A DNA stretch of 64,000 nucleotides from Schistosoma mansoni (taxonomy: Eukaryota; Platyhelminthes; Trematoda; Strigeidida; Schistosomatidae): the NCBI RefSeq assembly GCF_000237925.1, contig NW_017386027.1:1240001-1304000 (forward strand), read 5' to 3'. Below are positions 56,510 through 64,000 of the stretch, piece by piece. The notes beneath the pieces are model-generated. The model was given only the letters and a program-made list of their open reading frames with translations. It searched no databases and was not told where the DNA came from. Every line of letters starts with the position of its first letter. Position 1 is the stretch's first letter. The position numbers and the translations under genes were made by a program.

Positions 56510-58230
56510 GCGAGTTCTCCTTTGTGGTTTCTTTATTTGTATATATTGTTAACTTTTTGATGCTAATCAAGACTGTAACGTTTAATTTTTCTTGGCTTTC
56601 CTATCGTTTTTATTGAGTCTCTATGTTCCTTACTGAACTGTATTTAGTTTGTTTTAATTGTTATTATTCTGGCGGCTGCCATATTGACTGATCGCTCTTT
56701 GATTGTGTGGTTTGATTTTGACTGGGATCGTGCATTTTTGGTTGTAAATTGGAGCACTTTCCCAGAACTTGAAACACTTGGTGTTATAGAACAGCCGCTC
56801 AAATGGAATCTTACTTGATCTATCCAGAAAGAATAGAATAACACTTACCTTTTGGTGTTTTCGGTAATTTTCATACATTTCTTACCACTTTGCTATTCAT
56901 TGTAATTTAGATTGAATATTTTGGTATCAAATGTTGGTTGAATAACTGGGTGGTAATATTTGTTTAGGTAAATGTGTACATTTGTATATATGATGAATTT
57001 TAGTACCGTTGTTACCCAAAACACTTGTTCTGATTTCGAGATTGGGTCACGCGTCCACAAACATGTTCCCTAGTTATTCAGCCCCGTCCGGACCTATTGG
57101 AATTAAGGTTTGGATATTACACTTAGTGGTTCAAAGATTCTAAGTGCGACTGCTTTGGAGGTCATTATTGCATAAGTTTCCCAAATACCTACATTTGGTT
57201 GTTAAGTGCTTCCTAGTTTTTAACGGTTCCCTAACTGCAGTCAGTGAGTAGTGTGAGGTACAAACAATAATGTTAATTTGATCTTGAATATGTCTGATTT
57301 CCTAGTCAATCCGAGAGGAAGAGGCTACTGCACACAATTTAACATTTTCCCTTTATCTATTGAATGGTTTCTGTTAACATATTATTTCGTTGATTCTACG
57401 CTTCATCATAATTTGCATTCGTTCATTGGCTGAATACACTTCGATATACCTCCCGAAAATTGGATACAATATATAGATTATATCTTATCGTAAACTTGCA
57501 AGTTGCACTTATCTTAGTGTTTCCTTGTTACGATTGATAGAAAAACCATTGGTTGTACATACCGTCATCTATCTCCCAGTATTCACCACGAATCACTATC
57601 CAAATAGCTTGTTCGTTTCATACTTATCTTTTTCTGCCTCCATTCAAATATATCGTTCCTCATTACACTTTTCTCTTTCCTTGTCTTCATTGTACCGTAT
57701 ATTGAAAACCGCTGACTAGAATGTAATCTGGTTCTGTTAACATCCAAAACATCACATTCATAACTTTTATTTCAGTGAATTACATTTCCCGTGCAGTCTA
57801 GAATAAACTTGTATTGCTGAACACACGACAAAGTGCAAATGGATGCGTAATGTCTTGCTGTCATTTGTCACTGACGATACTTTCGGACTCAACAGTTGTT
57901 TAGCTGTACTGACTATTTCCGCTATAGTCCAACAGCTGTGACTGATGAATGAGGTACTCCAAGGCACCAATCGTCTATTTACATCATGTGTATTTTTCAA
58001 TGCAAGTTAATTCTAGGCTGTTTTCTCGTGCTTTTCTTCTAGCTTTCACATTATTCTGTGTATGCTGTAATTTCTAACGAACTGCGAATTTTCTCTACAG
58101 TTATTGACTGTGGCAACTTCCACGTGACGCTTCTCTACATACTACTTACAAGCAATCTTATGAGTAGCATTCACCACAGTAACAATACATATATTAATTA
58201 ATTACTAATGCTAACATTATTTTTGTACAT
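56510..58230. other. No exon recognised upstream of the POLD1 exon
   Basis: I searched by eye for the penultimate POLD1 exon (the CQRCQG and ICTS region) on the plus strand and did not find it. Short minus frames at 56644-56878 have no family signature. Confidence 0.4.
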
Positions 58231-58235
58231 TTCAG

Positions 58236-58332
58236 TCGAGATTGTCCAATTTTCTATATGCGAATGAAATCACGTAAAGATGTAGATGAAGCTTATAAAA
58301 CAATCCGACGTTTTGGCAATCCTAATTGGTAA
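58236..58332 (+). CDS. POLD1: DNA polymerase delta catalytic subunit, last coding exon only
   Basis: After a good acceptor (TTTTTGTACATTTCAG) the exon begins one base before a codon and encodes [31 protein letters not shown], then TAA. Human POLD1 ends [28 protein letters not shown]...AW, so the match is specific. The cysteine of RDCPIFYM is the last ligand of the CysB motif, which holds the iron-sulfur cluster in family-B polymerases. POLD1 copies the lagging strand and fills repair gaps. The intact acceptor argues against a processed copy. No other POLD1 exon is visible to the left on this strand, where MCM8 lies on the opposite strand. It may be the end of a gene with an extremely long last intron, a partial duplication, or an assembly join. 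Confidence 0.85.
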
Positions 58333-58705
58333 AACTCATACTGACCGAGCTAGTAGTCCATTGTAAAGAGAGAAACAAAACAATAACAATATTCTGTAAT
58401 GTCATTTGATCAGTAACTATCCATCTTATCTCAGGTTTTGTTTGGTTATCTTATACCAGAGTTCAGATTTATTATTATTATTATTCTATTTTCTGTCCTA
58501 AAGATTTTTTTATTCTGAAAATTGCATTTCAGGATTATTCTACTCCACGTTTAATTGTTTAGCAGGTTTTTCTTTTTATTGGAGTACAGCTTGTTTTTCT
58601 TGGAGATCTATTGTTAGAATCAATTACTTACAAATGCTTTTTTCCTGAGTTAATCCCTAGGTGACTAAATACAACCAAAGTTGGGACAAGTAGGCTATTC
58701 GGCTT

Positions 58706-58711
58706 AATAAA
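58706..58711 (+). promoter_or_regulatory. Candidate polyadenylation signal after the POLD1 exon
   Basis: Plus-strand AATAAA about 375 bases after the TAA stop. Confidence 0.35.
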
Positions 58712-58719
58712 CTCCATGT

Positions 58720-59160
58720 TTTGAATAGTTACTAGAGGATGAAAAATAATGGGACAACAGAACTTGATATTGTTTATGACAAACATGTAAGGTTCTGACT
58801 GACAAATGAACGAAACATAACCATATAAGGGTCAGAGCGAGATAATCTAGTAGTTGTCATTTAATGATGGCTTAGCTCCTCTCATAAAGCATGTTCGGAT
58901 GTGGGTTCAAAAAGTTATCTGGAGCCTCTATACCACTCCTCTAACGCATTGCTCATTCTAATCACTCACTACCAAAGAATCAGTGCCTTTGAAATGGATA
59001 CCAAAATGTTATCAGAATTCGACTCATTCAGGCCATTTTTGTAACAATGATCGGAGATTTTACTGAAAATATATGCAGTGTAAAAAAATGAACTTAGCAG
59101 ATTAGACACTATCATTCGAAGTCACACTTACTAAGAATTTCACTAAAAATAAACGAACCC
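58720..59160. other. No feature recognised
   Basis: AT-rich sequence with no supported exon or repeat. Confidence 0.4.
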
Positions 59161-59164
59161 TTCG

Positions 59165-59522
59165 AACTTATTTGTTTAGACGCATAAAGATTGGTACAAG
59201 GAAGCATCAAATAGATATGCCCGACATGTAGTCATTCGATTTGTTTGAGGGCTGAGATATTGACCGAGCGCCCAAAAGAAAGCAGATGGTTTCCTCAAGG
59301 GACCGCTCCCCGAGCCTTTGACCTAGAGGTCTGATCCACAAGGCAGTGGAGCGACGTTAGGAGATGCAGTCCTAGGTAGCCGGTGACCAACAATAGGTTC
59401 ATACACTATTTGTTTTGTCGGGATTCTGGAACTCATATGCACCATTAGTTAGAAAACAACGTTTTCCAACTTCTGTATGTAGATCTTCTATATCCACCAA
59501 CCCGGTTAAAGTATCGGATCAT
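59165..59522 (-). repeat. A repeat, diverged and truncated
   Basis: Minus orientation, from TTTAGACGCATAAAGATTGG to CACCAACCCGGTTAAAGTAT. Lacks the CCCTGGTAC third. Confidence 0.75.
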
Positions 59523-59524
59523 TC

Positions 59525-60650
59525 GAGCAGTCCACATCTGATAAAATAGAATCAGAATTCTGATCAGAATTTGATTCATTCAACATATTTTCGTTTCATC
59601 AATCAAGGATCTCACTAGAAATGCTTGAACCTATGTCATCTGTTAAAATAACTTTGGAAATTAGCTCAGGGCTTTATTCATATGAAACAATTTTCTCACA
59701 ACAATGTAGACCAGTTGGAATCTGACATTAGGATGTTGCCACAATGTCGATAACTTTTATTTAAGTTTGAACAATGCATCCATTTTTGACTGATAAATAT
59801 CCAATCACAATACATAATTTAGTGAGTAAGTGTGTTAGAAGACCGGTGTGTCGCCAAAATTATATGACGAGTAGGACAAATATACTTTCTTTTTCTGTGG
59901 TGTTCTACATTAGCACAATAACACGATTGATGATTGAGATTACACTGCCACTAGACTGAATAGTCGATTGATATATTATACACAAACTTGATCAAATTAT
60001 CCCAGATACATCATTCATAATCAAATATAGAGAACTAAATTATCGACTAAACAATAAACTTGTTCAACAAAATAGTCTACACTTAATGAGTTCAAAGGAT
60101 ATAAATCAATAATAGGAAAGTAAATCTCATTTAAGTCAATAAGCTAAATGCTTTTATGTCTACACTCAGTAGTCAATCATATTTATCTTCATTAATACAT
60201 AACTCTATATAGATTTGTAGTGACCTACTTTTCTCGATGAGAACACGATTGGAATAATGGAAACAATTATTATTATAACCAATTGTACCAGTGATTGTTT
60301 TATCGTACTCGTTGTCGTTTAACTGTATCAAAGTCACTTCTCGTTCCGCTATCCGCCTTGTTTGGTTTGAACTCTCTTACGCTTTACCCTTATTGCCTGT
60401 ACTCGTTGGCACGTCTCGGTATTCTTTCGATACCACGAGATCGCCACCAATAAATATACTTTATCTGGACCAGTTACAGTCTTCTGATTTACGAGCTATC
60501 AAAAGAACCAAGTCGATTTTGGGCGCGTAATCTTATTGTAGTGGTGATCATTGTCAAACTCGACTCGACACCGTCTACAGATTCGTGGGATTTCTAACTA
60601 TTCTTAAACAACCAATTTCATTATTAATAATCATAAAGATGATGTAAGCA
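59525..60650. other. No gene recognised
   Basis: Frames at 59774-59959 and 60291-60530 (plus) have no recognisable family. No repeat seen. Confidence 0.4.
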
Positions 60651-60654
60651 AAGA

Positions 60655-60840
60655 TGGATAGTGGCTAGCAGTGGAATCTAGGACGTGCATTTCGTCCTAT
60701 TTGTGACTCGTCATATTTGCTTATAATGCTTGTGTATTAGGGCTTTATCGAGGTAGTCCACACAGTATGCACATACGCCAATAAGAGATCCCTGATCAAC
60801 TGCAGTCCTAAACATCAATGAGTAGATTCAAACAAACAAT
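60655..60840. repeat. H1 SINE, collapsed head-to-head pair
   Basis: At 60655-60725 the minus strand carries the ribozyme (TGACGAGTCACAAATAGG, ACGAAATGCACGTCC, TAGATTCCACTGC). It abuts, at about 60712, a plus-strand H1 3' tail (TTTGCTTATAATGCTTGTG ... CTGCAGTCCTAAACATC). The two 5' halves are missing, as if a palindrome had lost its centre. Confidence 0.65.
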
Positions 60841-60908
60841 ACCAAGTGAATATATAAAGATAATGTATTCATTGAGTAATTTTCACCAAAAGATTACAAG
60901 GTAAACAT

Positions 60909-60985
60909 TGTGTGTGGGGGGACGGGGGGGTGTTTACTCCACTGGGAGTAGTAACAGGCATAAGTAAGCAAGTGTGTGTGTTTGT
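60909..60985 (+). mobile_element. G-rich run and RTE-1 3' tail
   Basis: GTGTGGGGGGACGGGGGGGT is followed by CTCCACTGGGAGTAGTAACA and GGCATAAGTAAGCAAG, the terminal bases and tail of RTE-1. Confidence 0.6.
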
Positions 60986-61183
60986 GTATGGTAAATGATC
61001 AATTGCACTAAATAATGATTAGAATAGTTGAAATGTTACATAATACATGATGATAAAATGATAAATTTTTTTGAGAGAAAAAAAATAATGAAAATGATAC
61101 AATTTTTCTTCTTATGATTGTTATGATATTACTTAAATTCTTATTGAAAAAAGGAAATAAAAATAAAAATTATTTTAGATTTT

Positions 61184-61242
61184 CATGATTGATTGATTGA
61201 TTGATTGATGGATGGATGGATGGATGGATGGAATGATGGATG
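61184..61242. repeat. (GATT)n(GATG)n microsatellite
   Basis: About four TGAT units followed by about eight GGAT units with small interruptions. Marks the start of the LINE-bearing segment. Confidence 0.9.
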
Positions 61243-61439
61243 GACTGTACTTTATTCATCTGAAATACAGATTATAAAATATGAAATTAGGAGCCATAGC
61301 AACAAATTCAAAAAAGATTATTGATGCTCTCACTTCAATCTTCTATGAAAAAGCCCAGTGATCCGTAACAGTTAGCTTACAAATGCAAAAGAAGTATTTT
61401 AGATACCGTTTCTGTTCTGGATCACAATATATTGTTCAG

Positions 61440-62225
61440 CTTGGTAAAGGATAAGAAGTATATTCGATGCTTTTCTCTGGACTGTACTTCTGCTTTTGAT
61501 TCTGTTCCAAGACATCTCTTACTTGGCAAGTTGATTAGCGTCAACATTGACAGTTGGATAACCAATTAGCTACGTTCCTATCTTTCTGGAAGAGAATAGT
61601 ACACTGTGTTTGGAGGAAAATTTTCAACGTCTCTACTGTCTAATCACGGTGTGCCACAAGGAGCTGTTCTTTCACTTCCTCTTTTCTATTTTTTTTCTGC
61701 ATGATCTGCCATCTTCCACAGATAACACTTTTGTGAAGTATGCGGACGACTTCACTACCGATTTCTACCTCTTCACATCTTATAGAAATGAATGAGTTTT
61801 TGTCTCGTATTGAATGGTGGTCTGTTGACAATGGTCTCTTACTTAATCCATCTAAATGTCAAGCTGTTATCTTTAGCCAGAGACATGGACAGCACCTAAA
61901 CACCATTTCAAGATCCCATAATGCTTGTGCCATTGGAGACTCCTTGATAAAGACAGTGCCGAAGGTCAATTATCTTGGTGCTACATTTTCTTTTGATCTT
62001 TCTTGGTTTCCTCATGTTTTACTGTTATCGAAAAAAATTTACCGTTTGACTTACTACATAAAGAGGCTGCACGCTTTTGAGACTACTCGCCATTTACTCT
62101 TACAATTTGTCAATTCCTTTATATTACCTATTATTCTTTACTGTTCTCCGTTATACGTTCCCGAGCTTTTGAGAAAAGACTTTGCTGTACTGTGGAGAAT
62201 TATGAAGGTATATATTAAGCAATAA
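61440..62225 (+). mobile_element. CR1/Jockey-like LINE, reverse transcriptase region
   Basis: The plus strand encodes SLDCTSAFDSVPRHLLLGKL, YLSGREYTVFGG, SLLSNHGVPQGAVLSLPLFY, then VKYADDFTTDFYLF in another frame, and MNEFLSRIEWWSVDNGLLLN, PSKCQAVIFS, KVNYLGATFSFDLSWFPHVL. These are RT domains from the first catalytic Asp through the YADD box to the thumb. At least two frame breaks and one stop are visible, so it is inactive. It is a different lineage from 55645-56500. Confidence 0.85.
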
Positions 62226-62329
62226 AGAGGATATACAAACTTTCATGATATTAAGCTTTCTTTTAAAATCCTGAGTACAAGTTCAAATCCATTTTTTTTT
62301 CACTACTAAAATTAGAAATATCAACATAT

Positions 62330-62525
62330 TTTCATAGTTGAAATCATGAGTCGATTGAAGCTAGACCATCATGGAAAACCTGGAATTACTGGACGGCTGT
62401 TTCGTCCCATTGTGGAACTCCCCATCATTGCGAATACACGATCCCGACTCGCGAGATTCGAACCAAGAACCTACCAGTCTCGCGTGAAAGTGCTTAACCA
62501 CCAGACCACTGAGCCGGCCGGCATT
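62330..62525 (-). repeat. H2 hammerhead SINE, nearly full length with tRNA-like head
   Basis: The minus strand begins GGCCGGCTCAGTGGTCTGGT GGTTAAGCACTTT (box-A-like) and reaches GGTTCTTGGTTCGAATC (box-B-like), as expected of a tRNA-derived polymerase III promoter. The hammerhead and the 3' segment to CATGATTTCAACTATG follow. The core reads ATGGGGAGTTCC, so catalysis is lost. This is the best view of the H2 head. Confidence 0.8.
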
Positions 62526-62696
62526 CAACGGTGTTAATGTCTAGCTTCAACTAATCCAAGAAATTGAGCAACTGTCCACTATTGTCTTCAGTCAGTTACT
62601 ATCTCACAACAGACCCGATTGAAGTCCACTGGTCACTGCTTTTCACTAGAACTCTAGGAAATACCTCTTGAAGCCAGTCACTAGTGAGCAAATGAT

Positions 62697-62782
62697 TATT
62701 ATCAGAAGGGGGTTTTGTGGATGCTCACTGCTGAGGAGCCCCACAATAAGACGAAACGGCCGTCCAGTGCTTCCAGGTTCCA
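62697..62782. repeat. H2 SINE, collapsed head-to-head pair
   Basis: A minus-oriented H2 terminus (TCAGAAGGGGGTTTTGTGGA, the same end as at 110-130) joins directly to a plus-oriented ribozyme (CACTGCTGAGGAGCCCCACA, AGACGAAACGGCC, GTCCAGTGCTTCCAGG). The plus core keeps CTGAGGA, GAAA and GTC, and its stem I (CACTG/CAGTG) is intact. Confidence 0.7.
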
Positions 62783-63020
62783 AAGCATTAAAAATGTAGA
62801 TTTCTATTTATCAAGATATCACAATCATAATATTTATATCATAAATCAATTACTCATTTAACTCGGTTGATAAGTTCGAACCCATTCATTAGAAATTCTT
62901 GTTGTCACCGTCTGATAGTATCACAATCCTGTTACGTCTAAAACCTAACTTAAAGTATACAGACTTATTCCTTTAAGTTCATTTATAGGTAAATGAACGT
63001 ATTATCATTATTGAACTTAC

Positions 63021-63156
63021 CATCCATATAAGCTCCATCAGCAAGAACTAATTGTAAAATACGATCATAATAAATTCGTGTTTTCTCTTCACCTAAAACA
63101 CTTTTAACAATTTGTTCACTTTCAGTAATTGTTTCATCTTCATCTTCTTGTAATGC
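63021..63156 (-). CDS. Internal exon of an unidentified host gene
   Basis: 136 bases between TGATTATTAG (acceptor) and GATG|GTAAGT (strong donor), minus strand. It is open in the frame ALQEDEDETITESEQIVKSV, LGEEKTRIYYDRILQLVLAD, GAYMD and ends one base into a codon. Codon choice (A/T third bases) is like the MCM8 exons. The sequence is acidic, then helical-looking. I do not recognise the family. Neighbouring exons were not found, and upstream ones would lie beyond 64000. It is not part of the MCM8 reading frame assembled here. Confidence 0.6.
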
Positions 63157-63469
63157 CTAATAATCAAAGATAATTAAAAAAAGATACTTTATAGAATGCT
63201 CCACGTTGAACTCCACGTTGTCAAGTTATCTAAGTTCATAGTAGTCAGTGATCATAGCTATGCTTGACGAGACTATCATTTACGGACAAACTAACAGAAT
63301 TAAAGACAGCAAGTCTTGGATATTGGTTCCGAATCCATTCATCAACATAGTTAAATAGCATTTTGGTATTATAGCTGGTATTAGTCCATGATGACAACCT
63401 TAACTCTAATTCTTTATCTGAACGTTTTACTATCTATCCTATACCTCATTGAACTCAAAACAACTCTCA

Positions 63470-63953
63470 ACTAATTTCAAAGTGAGTATCTTCAATACGA
63501 ACGTCAAGACAGTCCTACTGTAAGGAGCTGAAACGTGGAGAACAACAACAACCATCGTCAAAAAGGTACAAGTATTTATAAACAGTTGTCTACGCTAAAT
63601 GCTCAACATTCACTGGCCGGATGCTATCAGCAACAGCGTTTTATGGGAGAGGACAAACCAGCTTCCAGATGAAGAGGAAATTAGGAAAAGGTGTTGGAAG
63701 TGGATAGGACATACACTAAGGAAATCATCAAACTGCATCATGAGGCAAGCTCTAACTTGGAATGGTGAAGGGAAGCGGAAAAGAGGAAGAACAAAGAACA
63801 TAATTCGCCGGGCTATTGAAGCAGATATGAAAACGATGAATATTAACCAGAAAGAACTGGGAAGGATTGCTTGGGACAGGGTTGAATGGAGAAAACTGGT
63901 GTGCGGCCTATGCTCCTCCACGAGGGGTAACAGGCAGAAGTAAGTAAGTAAGC
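63470..63953 (+). mobile_element. RTE-1 LINE, 3' piece with open frame
   Basis: From 63599 a 114-codon frame encodes [60 protein letters not shown] and [20 protein letters not shown], then a GTAAGTAAGTAAG tail. Just upstream (63480-63598) the same element is frame-broken. It is the C-terminal, post-RT part of the RTE-1 protein. Confidence 0.88.
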
Positions 63954-64000
63954 TACACCTAATTACTCATACTAATTATAAACCTCTTAAGATCTCAGTA

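Noticed and set aside
60909-60930. Possible G-quadruplex
   Set aside because: The G runs are too few and uneven to claim a four-run motif. Noted only as G-rich.

Overview
The window looks like nuclear DNA of a blood fluke (genus Schistosoma). The sequence is AT-rich, with small exons spread through kilobase introns and a 45-base intron at the 5' end of a gene. It contains many SINEs carrying hammerhead ribozymes of the Sm-alpha type known from schistosomes, and two RTE-like LINE lineages plus CR1-like LINEs. I cannot settle the species from sequence alone.

Host genes. (1) Positions 10373-10837, minus strand, hold a complete single-exon E2 ubiquitin-conjugating enzyme of the RAD6/UBE2A type. 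(2) Positions 24876-52719, minus strand, hold a complete MCM8 helicase gene. I could assemble thirteen coding exons with matching splice phases into 3267 coding bases (1088 residues plus stop). One intron has a GC donor, and the initiator ATG is apparently an exon end of its own. (3) Positions 58236-58332, plus strand, hold one exon encoding the extreme C terminus of DNA polymerase delta catalytic subunit (POLD1); I found no other POLD1 exon. (4) Positions 63021-63156, minus strand, hold one well-formed internal exon of a gene I do not recognise. UBE2A/RAD6, MCM8 and POLD1 all act in DNA replication or repair, but nothing here shows co-regulation.

Layout. 1-10 kb: repeats only. 10.2-10.9 kb: UBE2A. 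11-24.6 kb: CR1-like LINE relics, an incomplete Ty3/Gypsy-like fossil (LTR at 22602-23118), and long stretches in which I see no gene. 24.7-52.7 kb: MCM8, with introns filled by repeats, including a 200-base assembly gap at 33862-34061. 52.7-64 kb: sparse host exons, a fairly fresh CR1-like 3' end (55645-56500), another LINE RT (61440-62225) and more SINEs.

Repeats make up much of the window. The 'A repeat' is a unit of about 520 bases ending in AAATAAATAAAT, with 17 copies or pieces. The 'B repeat' is about 555 bases, with five copies or pieces. H1 is an Sm-alpha-like SINE with core CTGACGA. H2 is a second tRNA-like SINE with core CTGAGGA. RTE-1 has a tail of GTAAGTAAG and RTE-2 a tail of TGACTGAC. 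The most unusual patterns are the repeated head-to-head pairing of hammerhead SINEs, always minus arm first then plus arm, and a near-perfect inverted repeat of about 350 bases in MCM8 intron 2 beside the GC splice donor.
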